Source: Coprinus comatus (lineage: Eukaryota; Basidiomycota; Agaricomycetes; Agaricales; Agaricaceae). From it: a stretch of 64,000 bases of DNA. Position numbers and translations under genes: made by a program. The notes beneath the pieces were generated by a model that searched no databases, had not been told where the DNA came from, and worked only from the letters and a program-made list of their open reading frames with translations. Of this stretch, positions 41,650 to 52,624 are shown piece after piece (within the stretch, counting starts at the first letter, position 1; the number at the start of each line of letters is the position of its first letter). The DNA lies in NCBI GenBank assembly GCA_034638255.1, contig JAWPGT010000065.1, positions 1 through 64,000 on the forward strand, written 5' to 3'.

Positions 41650-43020
41650 AACCAATCAACCCGAAGAACCCACACCCACGCGTCCAGATGCACAAAAGCA
41701 AACGATATATGCTCTTGCTACTCCTCCTGGACAATAAGGTGTAATGCGTGATTCTGGACCCGAAGCTTTGGAAGTTTGGAGAAGAATCGTTCAATTGTAT
41801 TATCATAACACGAAGAAGACGAATGTTCAATCGATACCGACTTCTTGGAAAATGGAACGATGTAATATTGTACATCCTGAACATCCCAATGAAGTTATAG
41901 ATGATGGATTTATAGGCACCAAAACCATTCGCAATAGAGCCGACGCATGAATTACATACACATTCCGGAAGGGCCTTAATAACAACGTGACTTAAAGCAC
42001 TTTCAGTATTACCTTTTTTACGACACGCGAAACCTGGGGAACTTGGGAAAAGAGCTTTTGTGAACAGAATATTGGATTTAACTGAAGTTGAAGGATTGGG
42101 TGATCTTATTCATGTTGAAACAGAAGAAGAACTGGGAAGGATAGCTGGAAGAGGTGATTCGTGAGTTGTTGCTGTTTCGTTTTCTATGAATGAATTAGTT
42201 GACGCTGACGTTCGAGGTATTCTAGGGTGAAATTAGAAAGGTTTATGATGACCTTCGAATACGAGTGATACATTGTTTGGCACAGGTTGAAGTTCTGATT
42301 GATTTTGGTGAAGGTGAAGATTTGGAAGAAGGTGTATATGAACAAGGTAAATGTTTGAAATTTGAGATTGTAATTGCATGCATACACGCACCTAACCGTA
42401 TGGATCTAACCTTTTCCTAGCTCAGGAAGAAGCCAAATCCCTGCTTGCCCAAATCCAATGCTATGTTCAGAAGTAAAACTCGCCATTTTCGGATCTCCCA
42501 ATGCCGGAAAAAGTAGTCTGCTAAATCACCTCGGTAAGCTATTAAATGCTTCTCTTGAATGAACGAAATCAGTCTCATCGCATTTAATGATAGCCCAAAG
42601 AAAACCAGCCACTGTCATGAATATACCCGGGACAACTCGAGAATGTTTTTGAATTAACGCTCGATGTTGGTGGCATGCCTGTTGTCGTGGTAGATACATC
42701 CGGTCTCAGGGAGACTAAGGATATGATAGAAGGTATCGTATTGAGAAAGACATTGAAGCATAAGTGTATCTTGTTCTTTGACTTGCTAACCATGTGTCCT
42801 AATTATTCTGTTTTCGTGTCAAAGAAGTGGATGTTCGGTTCCGAGTCCTATCGTTAGACGATGTTAATATCGACAAAGGTCCTCGTTTGTGTATCAAGCA
42901 ACAACCTGATGCTGTTCGTGACTTAATCAATATTCCGAACACATGCATGCTCTTTCAACTCCCGAAGGCGTCTCCACACCATCAGGCTCTCCAATATAGA
43001 AATAGAGGAAAATATCCCTG
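41650..43020 (+). pseudogene. MSS1: MSS1/MnmE GTPase relic, copy C
   Basis: Recognised from [87 protein letters not shown] and RVLSLDDVNIDKG. Several frame changes are present. The C-terminal CIGK end kept in copy B is missing: similarity stops near 43010 after an EIEE-like segment. Confidence 0.78.
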
Positions 43021-44059
43021 ACGTCGCCAAATCAGGTTCTCGGATAGTCAGTATATCCAAAAGCTAGGAGACTACACATTTTTACTGGTCAGTTTTAGTT
43101 ATTGCACGAAATAGCCTTAACACCTGACAAGTGTGATGGCCTGTGTTTACACAGCTACATTAGCGTATACTTTAGACCTTTTCATAATTCCCGGTCTTAA
43201 TATCGGAAAGATTTACTCGAACTCGTTATTAGTGATGTTGAATAGTCGGTTGGCAATCATTGGTGGAGGGTATACTGAGGATGATGGTTGCGATTCGCTG
43301 TATGCTGAGCGGGATGAATTGTGACACTCCTTCAAGTGAAATGAGGACTCAGCATAAGATTTGGAGGTTTCTTATGTTACCCACATTTTACGAAGGGGAG
43401 AGTAGGCTGGCCATAGGAGATAACGATCACTTCGCCACCATCGTTTATGTACAGTGTATGATTGACGAACAACTTTGCCAAAACCATCATGTGGGCACAG
43501 TGTGCAGTGGATAGCAAGAGCTAATTAGAAGAAAAGAAGTGGCCTGGGTCTTGTAATGGCATACAGTCTAAGAGTACTTAAAAAGGGTGATGAACGGATG
43601 CGAAATATTTTGGAATGAAGTTGGAATAGAGAATGTATGTTACATTTTAAGCGGTAAATACATATATGAGACAACTTATGTTGTAGTCATGAATGTCAAA
43701 TAGTACTTGAAAGTTGGATTCTGTATGGTATTTTTGAAGTCGATCATCAGAATCCAGATAAAGGATGTTTTCACCAAGATTTGTTTCAACAAGGCGGAGC
43801 AAGGTTCGTCGCAGTAGTTATATTTTGTTGACAGTACTTTGCCAACACAGACTCGCTGCCTTCGCCAGTTTGTGTGCTTGCTGCCCATTGTGCTCGCCCC
43901 AACCTTCCTTTGTGCCTCTTTGCTCAAGCCTGTGGTTGTCCGACATTGGTTACGTGTACGTAGTGCCCAAAAACTCTGTTTTAAATTTGGCCCATTCATT
44001 GTGCAACATTCTACAATGTTCTATCAGGAACAATCTGATGGGGGTGGTTAGGCAGGAGA
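43021..44059. other. spacer after unit C
   Basis: No gene supported. Opposite-strand readings at 43676-43999 and 43765-44067 overlap and lack family features. Confidence 0.4.
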
Positions 44060-44256
44060 AGGATTAATGAGAGTTTGAGTACTTGAGTACCTGAAGCCTA
44101 CTCCTTGAAAGTATGTATGATTTACTGTCGTTCGAGTGTCTTTATATTACTTCGTGCTCAAGACAAATACAATATATTTTCTAACCTTCTCAATATTCCA
44201 TATATGCAGTAAAGTTGGTAATGATATTCAGGGATTAGTACAAGGGATCATCAGTG
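44060..44256. repeat. stub of a fourth duplication unit
   Basis: Matches the junction sequence before units B and C (GAGTACTTGAGTACC, TTTTCTAACCTTCTCAATATT, GGTAATGATATTCAGGGATTAGTACAAGG split in parts). It then stops abruptly where the hAT end begins, so no NLR follows. Confidence 0.75.
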
Positions 44257-44261
44257 AGCTA

Positions 44262-45869
44262 GTGATGTCAAGGCTTGGGCCTAAGGCCGGAGCTTGGCCG
44301 GGCCGAGCCCTCATAGGCCGAGCCGAGCTCGACTTTGTGAACGGCTTTTGGGGGCTCAGAGCCCGGCTTCAATCTTTGTAAAGCCCAAGCTTTGGGCCCA
44401 GGCCGGGGCTTATACAAGTTCATTTTCTGATTATCTCCTATGAAATGTGTGGCTAGAATTTATATTTACATATGGTACATTTAGCAAAAGAATACTCAGG
44501 TTCTCACGAGTCACGAGTCCTGCTCATGAGTCACAACCATCGATCATCGATCAACACCAACACCAACACCAACACCACATCCATATACCAGCCTAGCCCT
44601 CTCATTGACCCGACCTCCTACTGTTGTACCACTTTCTCACTATACTCAAGGTTAGGCTACTGGGCTGTTACTCAAACACCAATTTGGTAGCTGATGTTTG
44701 AGACCACTCGTCTCATGGTTTGTCACTGTGTCTCGATTCTCAACACATTTGACTTCAGCAATGATCATTGATACCAGATTTATGTACGTTCATCATCCCT
44801 AAAGGATTTACAGATTACTGACAAGAATGTTTGGTCTGACTGAGCATGGCGGTCAGCATTTTAGACCTTGATAAAAATGCGGATCTGTATATAAACACGG
44901 CTCGGAACTTTTTTGGTCAGTCATTCACAATCTCACACCCGTGCATCTTGTAGCAATTAATAACCCAATTGTTTTTGTGGTATCCAGGACAAGTTAGGCC
45001 AGAAAATTACATTCTTGTGGCTACTTATCGCTTCTACCATTTGTTCCTTGATAGATAATTTACTATACCCTGAGTACTTGGGCTAAAACCTATAAATATT
45101 GCTTTCCTTCTTATTTTTCACTTTCTACATTCTTTTTCATGACCGACGCACCTCCCATTCGAACTCGGAAGCCATCTGCGCGTATCACAAACCCAGATAA
45201 TGGAGCGGATTTAGAGATTGTCTCACATCGCCATGCTCGTCAACAGGCTATAGACTCTAGGATATTAGAGGCGACAACCCAAACAGGATCTAACACTGGA
45301 CAGACTAAATCAATTGCCAGCAATGAAACAACTACAACTCTTGGAAAATGGAAGGGAAATCCTACAGTTGCAGTATTACCGAAAAATGCAAAGAAAAAGA
45401 AGCAAAATCAAGGTAAGCGTTCATATTTCTATCATGTTGTCATTTTACTGATTCCAAATGAAGATATACAACAGGTTGAAAGTAATATTGAAGAAGAAAT
45501 AGATCCAACTCCCAATGACGAATTAGAAGAAATGAATCCTCCTCCTGATGAAGAATTCACAGATACCGACAAAGATGATGATGATAGTAATATCAAGAAA
45601 CCTCTTGCCAAAGATCGTACAAATGATATTATTGCTTTTTTTGGACCGAAATTCTTGGTTAGTGGTAAAGGTGTACGAAGATGTAACTTGTGCATGTACG
45701 TAAATTTTATTTTATATCACTAACAATTGTTTAAACTATTATCTAGAGGGGAGAAACTTCTAGTTCAAGAGGTAACAACCCTCCGACGTCACATACAAGC
45801 AAATCATAAAGTAAGATTAATAACATTTGATTAAGTTTATAATGTTTTTATATTTTTAGGGCAAGTACT
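44262..45869 (+). mobile_element. hAT-type DNA transposon, 5' part
   Basis: Starts near TAGTGATGTCAAGGCTTGGG, a hAT-like end. A very GC-rich segment with GGCC/GAGCC inverted motifs (44270-44420) and subterminal CACGAGT/ATCGATC motifs follow. A BED zinc-finger transposase begins at 45139. The element is cut at 45870 by a gypsy LTR relic, and no 3' end is found. Confidence 0.6.
45139..45869 (+). pseudogene. hAT transposase N-terminus with BED zinc finger, truncated
   Basis: Exons 45139-45412, 45475-45694 and 45747-45810 join in frame. After a low-complexity acidic region comes NDIIAFFGPKFLVSGKG, then CNLC, EVTTLRRHIQANH and HKGKY. This is a CCHH BED finger typical of fungal hAT transposases, which binds the element ends. 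The DDE/RNase H-like core is absent because the LTR relic starts at 45870. Confidence 0.75.
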
Positions 45870-46274
45870 GATGTACCTAATAATAGCTACTAACTAATTA
45901 TATCCTAATACTCGTCATCACTTTATAAACTACTCCATACACAATGCTAGAACTGTCAACAGGAGTAGGTGAGACATTGGGGTCGGAGACTATTTACTCC
46001 ATATACAATGAAAGATTAGTCAACAGGAGTAAAATGACGAAACGAATAACTAATACTGGAGCTGGGGAAATGCAGACTTCTAAGCATAAGTGGAGTCTCA
46101 TACTTAGTTCGACGTTAGGTCATAGCGATGTCATAGTGATGTCACTGGGGAATAATATGTCAGGCTGAGTCGTCCATGGTGGTGTCATCATTGGGAATGA
46201 GTTCGGGGAAGATGGCAAACAAGTCTTCCTCGGTGGTGGTAGTATGGGCCGGTGGTTTGGGTGGACTTGTAACA
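45870..46274 (-). repeat. truncated relic of the 5018-5641 gypsy LTR
   Basis: Nearly identical to 5240-5641, including CTCCATACACAATGCTAGAA and the end ACTTGTAACA. The inner 222 bp of the LTR (5018-5239) are missing and no target duplication is seen, so it is a deleted fragment rather than a clean solo LTR. Confidence 0.9.
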
Positions 46275-46594
46275 AGGAATCCAAAGTTATATTCAATCAG
46301 AAATGTATTACAGAACAGATACAACATACCTAGCAAGGAATCCAAAGAGAAAGAGTTGGGGATTCACTTGCGCAGGCTACACACAATATATACTACTATA
46401 CAAACAGAGACACCAGCTATTGTCCAGAGGGATGTTGTAACATGGACAATGGGAACAATGGGGGACAAGTCATGTGAGGGGGCAAGTCATGAAAGTGTGA
46501 AGTCAGGAGGTGTTCCAACGGAAGTCGGAACATTGGAGGATTGGTCAGTAGTCAGTGTGTCAGTGTAAGGGTCAGTGAGGAAGGTCCCCTTACA
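46269..46594 (-). repeat. 3' LTR of the chromovirus
   Basis: Plus strand TGTAACAAGG to CCCCTTACA gives inverted ends TGTAA/TTACA. A polypurine tract (minus GAAGGGGGG, 46601-46609) lies directly upstream of it on the minus strand, as expected for a 3' LTR. It overlaps the LTR relic by six bases. Confidence 0.65.
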
Positions 46595-46650
46595 TTTACC
46601 CCCCCTTCTAGGGTGCAGCATCCCAATGTACCTGTGAACTGAGTGCGAGG

Positions 46651-48466
46651 TCAGAAAGGAATGGAGTCAAAGGCTGTGGAACAGATAAGTCGAGGTGTGG
46701 TGGGGTTCTTGCAGTAGAACTCAGCGATCTTTTTGGGGGCATGGACGTCAGCTGTGAGTTCCCAAGAGTTCTCTTCCATGCTGAAGTCTTGCCACTTGAT
46801 CAGAAATCTGAGTTTACCTCATTGCACTTTACTGTCCAATATTTCTTCTACTTCCCATTCCTCTTCATTGTCCACCAGTATTGGCATTGGTATTTTTGTT
46901 GGCTTCCGACCAGGGATTGGGTCTTTGGGGGCTGGAGTGAGTTTAACCACATTGAACACTGGGTGCAAGCAAGACAACCTTCAGGGAAGCTTGAGCCGAT
47001 ATGCCCCAGGCCTGACCTTGTGGTCAATGGTGAAAGGACCTAACCGTGTGTGCTCAAACTTCTTTGAGGGCCGACTTGTTGCAATGTCCAATGCATTGAG
47101 GTAAACCATGTCACCTGTCTTGAGCTTGGGGGCAGGGGTCCGACATTGATCATAGTACTTTGCCATGTCATCCTTTGCCTTCACCAGTGCCGACTTTGCT
47201 TCTTCTAGTGCTGATTCCATCCGGGTTTTGAACTCATTGACCATTTCAAGTCAGGAGGGGTGTTGTCGGGGTTCGAAGCCCATGCAAGGGTCGCGGCCGG
47301 TGTCTAACACAAAGGGTGATTGGTGGGTTGCAGCATGAACATGGTTGTTGTGTTGGAATTTGGCAAGCAGTAGAAGGTCATACCAATTGTTCTGTGACTG
47401 GTTAACAAAGAATCAGATGTACTGGTCGAGTTCTTGGTTAACTCATTTGGTTTGACCGTCAGCTTGCAGGTGCCAAGCTGTAGTTGCAGCAACCTTGATG
47501 CCCAAGAGTCGGTACAACTTGTGGGTGAATTCTGACACAAACTGTGGGCCTCGGTTGGAGACAACATGTTGAGGTAGGCTGTGGAGCTTCCAGATGTTAT
47601 GGAGGAAAAGTCAGGTGACACCTTCGGCAGTGCAAGTCGTGTGGGTCAGCAGGAAATGAACTCATTTCGATACCGAATCAACGACCGTGAGTACCGTGTC
47701 ATAACCGTTGGACTCTGGGAGTTCGATGACAAAGTTGATGCTGATAGTGTCCCAGTGGGCATTGGGGATGGGGAGTGGGTGAAGTTTGCTGACTGGTCGG
47801 TGTCAGTGGGGCTTTGTCTGTAAGCATAAGTCACAAGTAGAGATGTACTGACCGATGTAACAAGACATAGAAGGCCACCAGTAGTTCCGACCAACAAGTT
47901 TGAGGGTCTTCCAGCATCCTGCATGTCCACCAACTTTGGAATTGTGGTGTTGAGCCACAATGTGATGTCTAAGGTTGGGGTGTTAGGTTTTTCCCAGATA
48001 TCTCCTTATCTTATCCATCTTTCCTAATCACTCCACTTCTCTTATCCTGATGTTCTGGACTCTTTCATAATGTTCTTTTCCCTTATTATGTTACTTACAT
48101 ATTCCCTTTGTGTGCTGGCAAGGGTCCTTATTGTTTTCTCTTTTGGATGTTCTTTGTTCTGGTAGATATATAAGTCCCTCATGTCTTAGCCAAACCATCC
48201 AATCAATTCCCTTCTTTCTGTGTCTGTGTCTGTGTCTGAGCTTAACTCTCTCTCAACTTCACTCTCATTCTCAACATCACTCTCTACCATTCTGACATGG
48301 GGATATTAGGAACGTAGATTTTACCTCAATGAAGTAGCAACCCATTATCCTCCGACCACTTGGAACTCTTAACTGATTTTGACTTTGACAACTTTAACTC
48401 CCGTGCTGCCTTCGCCACTGCCTCCTCTTGTTCTGTCAGGAATGCTCTAGACAGTCCCCAAGGTCA
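46651..48466 (-). pseudogene. chromovirus integrase and chromodomain relic
   Basis: Ignoring interruptions, the reading is linker ELKLSKSKSVKSSKWSED, HHCC zinc module (HHIVAQHHNSKVGGHAG to CDLC), catalytic core (HWDTISINFVIELP; NRGPQFVSEFTHKLYRLLG), the C-terminal AKYYDQCRTPAPKLKTGDMV / RPSKKFEHTRLGPF block, and a chromodomain (EWEVEEILDSK; GKLRFLIKWQDFSMEENSW). Several in-frame TGA codons stand where CGA (Arg) is usual, for example before GKLRF. It cannot make protein. Confidence 0.88.
47981..48297 (+). repeat. solo LTR (317 bp) with perfect target duplication
   Basis: Begins TGTTAGGTTT, ends CATTCTGACA, and is flanked on both sides by TGGGG (47976-47980 and 48298-48302). Removing it and one TGGGG restores the integrase reading NIPNLRHHIV exactly. 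A TATA-like ATATATAAG lies near 48165, so the LTR points to the plus strand. Confidence 0.93.
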
Positions 48467-48469
48467 GTA

Positions 48470-48710
48470 CTTATTGTTGGTTGAGGTTAGAAGAGTTGTG
48501 GTTGGATATTCTCTTTGGAGTTCTGGACTTGTAGATTGTTTCCGCTTTCTGTGACATCACAATGTCACGTCACACATTACTGAAGCGTCCTGCAGACACA
48601 TGAAGACTCTCTAGTCTAATACAAGTGTCTGCAGGTGAGTAGTTAAGAAGTTATTGTATCTCTCTAGTCTAATACAAGTGTCTGCAGTGTTTGTATTTTA
48701 TCTCAGTCAT
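48470..48710. other. second short insertion in the chromovirus linker
   Basis: Integrase-linker homology stops near 48466 and resumes loosely near 48720. TTATTG occurs at both edges. Inside are two copies of a 28-bp repeat CTCTCTAGTCTAATACAAGT plus GTCTGCAG (48607-48634, 48660-48687). Identity unknown. Confidence 0.45.
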
Positions 48711-48739
48711 TTCTTATTGGTTTCCCTCCATTCCTTCAT

Positions 48740-49117
48740 CATCATGCTCGCCTCGTCGTCCTCTACGATCCTGCGCTTACATGTTCACCATCCCGATTAC
48801 CACATCTAATCTCTCACAACACATCCTGCTCTTCTCCGACCAAGACAATGCCTTCAAGGGCTCAAACAGTGAATAGCAATGGAGGGAGGAGGGTGAGGTT
48901 GTCATTATCATTCTTGCCAGTTCTGTGGTCAGCCCATCTGGAGAGTGCATTGGGTTTGCTTATGGATTGGCCTGGTTGATGATGAAGTGAGAAGTTGAAC
49001 CAGGAGAGGTAGAGGGACCAGTGGGCTTGTCAGCAGTTGAGTTTCTTTGCAGTTATGAAGTACTTAAGGTTCTTGTGGTCGGTCCAGATCTCTACCTTGT
49101 GCTCACTGCCCTCCAGG
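48740..49117 (-). pseudogene. chromovirus RNase H relic
   Basis: Reads LEGSEHKVEIWTDHKNLKYF, then LNC-stop-QAHWSLYLSWFNF where LNRRQARWSLYLSRFDF is the family norm, then HHQPGQSISKPNALSRWADH and a decayed linker. Homology begins exactly at the copia LTR edge (49117). Confidence 0.85.
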
Positions 49118-49334
49118 TGTTGAACTATTATTAGTTCTTCCATGACATTCTCTAATGGCATTATGCTAGATGAACATGTGACTCAATATGTTCTCGCATG
49201 GACCATTGCATTAACGTATATAAATCCTGTAGTAGTTGCATTATAGACTTAAGTTCTTTTCTACCTCAACAACCACCCTCAGTAAGTCTAAGTTGTACCT
49301 ACCTTAGCATACATTCTACACTCTTGTTTTAACA
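49118..49334 (+). repeat. 5' LTR of the copia element (217 bp)
   Basis: TGTTGAAC to TTTTAACA (inverted TGTT/AACA). Its left edge coincides with the point where the host RNase H homology ends and its right edge with the primer site. Confidence 0.8.
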
Positions 49335-49348
49335 GGTTATGGGCCCCG
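49335..49348 (+). promoter_or_regulatory. primer binding site matching the anticodon arm of initiator tRNA-Met
   Basis: GGTTATGGGCCCCG directly after the LTR is the exact complement of CGGGGCCCATAACC, bases 10485-10498 of the iMet gene in this window. That segment is the anticodon stem-loop, not the tRNA 3' end. It indicates half-tRNA priming as known from Drosophila copia. Confidence 0.88.
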
Positions 49349-49618
49349 GTTAGCCTGTATGACTCACGATGGGCACTTGATGAGTACTACTCATTGTGCT
49401 GCACTGAGCTCGAGGGTGAAGCTGGATTCACCTGTGAGGGAAGTCCAAGTTCTGCTCACTTGAGACATTTGACCTATCAGTGTACTCTATGCATACCCTT
49501 ACCATACTCGGTTAGATGGGCAGCATGTAACTTAGTAGAACAGAAGTGCAGTAATGCCATTTTAGTTCACAGTTCTGATAATTGTTTTGTTGTAGATTTA
49601 TATCTCCAAACTTTGATC

Positions 49619-52330
49619 ATGGCATCTTTAATTCCTTCAATCCCAATCTTGACTGGTGCTGGAGACTACCAAATTTGGGAGGCTCACATCATGTCAGTTG
49701 CTAACATGATCCACATGGATGGATGGTGTGTAGCGAGAATGATCAATGGCAGCACCAGAAGGCCTGCAGCTATCAGTGGTTCCCCTGCAACTGCCACCAC
49801 CACAATGGTACCCCTCATGAACATTGATGAAATTCGAAAGTTCAACAATTGTGAGGCTTTCGCTCTTGGGATGATCAACTCCCGGTTGAGTGATGACATG
49901 CTTAGGCATGGCCAACATACCTCTGATGGTTTGTGGAACCACCTGAGAACCGCATATGGCACATTTTCAGCAGGCACAGCTTACAAGTTGTATGCTTCTG
50001 CAGATTCTTTCTGTCTGAGTGGTGTGAACAATCCCTCAAAGAAGATCTCCACCTTCCAGAACTATTTCACACAGTTACAACAAGCCTCACCCCCCATCAA
50101 TGTTCCTGAGATCCTTCAGGCTCTCATGTTGATGACATGCATTCCTCCTCAATGGAGTGCTACTTGTGCTGCTCTCCTGGTTCAATATGGCAACTCCCTT
50201 TCGACCTTAATGGTCCAAATCATTTCAGATGCAATTATGGGTGCTTGGCAGGACTCCCGTCAGAAAGCTTCTGGGTCTAATTCTAGACCAAATCAGAACC
50301 AGAACTCCAGTTCTGGTGATGCTTCTGGGGGGGATAAGGATAAAAAGAAGAAGCATTGATGTGGAAAACATGGCAGCAACAAGGCCAACAAAGCTGAAGG
50401 TGATGATGGTGATGTAAATATGATCTTGTCTCCCACTGTTCTGGAGTCTTTTATGACTCCTACTAGCAAATCCTCTTCCACTTGTTCTCTCGTCGAGAGG
50501 ATGAAGACTACTGATCCATGACTCAAGGCAGTGGCTTTGAAAAAGGCTGCTGATGAAGTTGTCATGCATGGAGTTGAGCCTTATGTGGCTCCTCGTGCCA
50601 CTCTTCTTCCTCCTGTCAGACATCTGGTCAGTTGTACCCAGTATCAGAAAAAGAAGGCTGAGGTCTTCGAAAGGATGGGTGCTCGCCTTGGCTTTGGCCT
50701 GGCTGAACCCTCTCCCCCGTCACCTCCACCATCACTTGATGCGATGGTTGCTACAATCCTTCCTGAAGAGGAAGTTGATTTGTCTTCAGTTTCTACACCT
50801 GGGTCCCCCACGTGTCGATCAAAGTCTCCCTCTTATGTCCTACCTTCCGATGTTCCTGAAGTGATCGCGGAGGCTGATGCCTATATGAATGATCTGAACT
50901 TCGATGAAGATGCTGACTATGAGGTCAATGATGGTTGGTATAATGAGTATGTCCTTTTCTTCTCTCAAGATTTCTTCCTTACTAAATGGGAAAAACAGAG
51001 ATGCCCCCAAATGGGGAGATGAACCAATGGCTTCATCAGACCCAATGTTCTAGAGTGCCGTAATGGACTGCCAGACTATAGTCGGACTATTGATAGTTCT
51101 CATGTATCTACTGCTGATGTAACATCTCCCGTTTCTGTTTTGAATGACACTTCTCCCATTTCTATTTGTGATCGTTTTGTCTTACCAACGAAATATTTAA
51201 AAGATCCTAAGAATGGTGATGAACCAAAACATCTTGATGAATGTTTATGCAGTTTCTGCAAAGATAAGATTAAACCTAATTATGCTAGAGAGTCTGCTAT
51301 TTGGCTCCTTGATTCAGGCACTAGCTTTAATTGCACACCGCACATTAGCAACTTTATCAAGTTAGAGAATGGAGAATTTGGTGGTGTCAGAGATGCCAGC
51401 AATAATCTCATAACCATAAAAGGTCGTGGAAAAATTCTCTTCCAACACAAAGTAGACAGAGTCACTAGAACAACTCCACTGTATCCGGTCTATTATTTAG
51501 AGTCTCTATCTACTAGAATCATTTCACCTGGCGCCTTATGGCTGCAAGGAATGAGGAGTGAGTCAAATTTAAAGCAAACCAACATATTTTGTTCAAACAG
51601 AAAATTGTTCATGCATGCATCACGCATCACAACATTCAAAGTTATGGAAGATGCTCTCCACTATGTTCATACTAGGATGGTGTGTCACTATACTGTGAAC
51701 CAGGTGCTATCTTATTGCGCATCAAAACTTTCTGTTTATGATCTTTGGCACTGTTGATTGGCGCATCCTGGAAAGGAAGTATTGTGACAACTCCCAAAAC
51801 ACTTGGAGAAAGTACCTGAGTTTGACATTCCTATCTCCCATCAAGTATGTGATGGTTGTGCTCATGGCAAAATGTCCAATGATGCACATTGTCCTTCTTC
51901 AACACGAGTGAAGTCATTTTTAGAATTGATCTATAGTGATCTTCTAGAATTCCCCATTACCTTGTATCACAAGTACAAGTGGGCAATGACATTCTATGAT
52001 GACTATTCTAGCCATGCCTGGATCCTCCTCTTATGAGCCAAATCTGATGCCTTTTCGGCACTTGAAAGATTCTGTGCCTTCGAGGAAAAGCAATTCGGTA
52101 AAACAATTAAGTATATCCAGACAGATAATGGTGGTGAATATGTCTCTAAGCAATTTGAGGAATTCCTTCACTCAAAAGGAATAGTACATGAGACGTCTGC
52201 ACCACATATACACCAGCAGAACGGTAGAGCAGATAGACTGAACTGCATACTTCAGGAAAAGGCACAGGCCATGCGACTTACTGCATGCTTACCAGATTCT
52301 TGGTGGGAATTTGCCCTTAACTTTTCATGA
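49619..52330 (+). pseudogene. copia gag-pol relic
   Basis: The coding part starts at 49619 (MASLIPSIPILTGAGDYQIW; UBN2-type gag with DGLWNHLRTAYGT). One frame runs on to about 51770 but is cut by TGA codons near 50357, 50519, 51020 and 51755. After that, pieces continue in shifted frames. Protease: IWLLDSGTSFNCTPHI (51297-51345). GAG-pre-integrase: LWHC-stop-LAHPG (CGA to TGA), then CDGCAHGKM. Integrase core: LELIYSDLLEFP, TFYDDYSSHAW, YIQTDNGGEYVS and HIHQQNGRADRLN. No intact product. Confidence 0.88.
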
Positions 52331-52384
52331 TTAATGATGATTTTCTACACCTTTAGTTTTGTCATATGCAAAAAAAAAAACATA

Positions 52385-52565
52385 AGTTATAGTAGAATCC
52401 TGCTAAAGAACACATATGTTTAGTAGAATCCTACTAAAGAACTTGTAGTTTTAGTAGAATTCTACTAAAGGTATATGTTCTTTAGCAGAAATCTACTAAA
52501 GAACTTGTAGTTTTAGTAGAAATCTGCTAAGAGATGTTTACCTTTAGTAGGATTCTTCTAAAGAC
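52385..52565. repeat. array of imperfect palindromes at the left end of the KDZ element
   Basis: Five to six units of the form CTTTAGTAG-aatc-CTACTAAAG, with variants, are separated by spacers such as AACTTGTAGTTT and alternate in orientation. They lie just outside the transposase 3' end and are the kind of subterminal repeat a transposase could bind. Confidence 0.9.
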
Positions 52566-52624
52566 TCAAATTTTCTAGACAATATATAGTATATTTCTTT
52601 ATTAGAATATCAAACTATTATATT

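Larger units (their letters stand above)
46269..49117 (-). mobile_element. decayed chromodomain Ty3/gypsy element (marY1-like)
   Basis: Minus-strand order RNase H (49117-48880), linker, integrase, chromodomain, polypurine tract, LTR. It is interrupted by a solo LTR (47981-48297), a second short insertion (about 48470-48710) and truncated by the copia element at 49118. Many Arg codons have become Cys, His, Gln, Trp or stop, a CpG-decay pattern. Confidence 0.85.
49118..52330 (+). mobile_element. Ty1/copia retrotransposon, 5' LTR to integrase, truncated
   Basis: LTR, primer site, gag, protease, gag-pre-integrase zinc region and integrase core lie in the copia order (integrase before RT). RT, RNase H and the 3' LTR are missing; the sequence breaks after LPDSWWEFALNFS where KDZ transposon sequence starts. 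Confidence 0.88.

Noticed and set aside
43676..44067. Overlapping opposite ORFs with cysteines
   Set aside because: Neither reading shows a recognised motif or intron structure.
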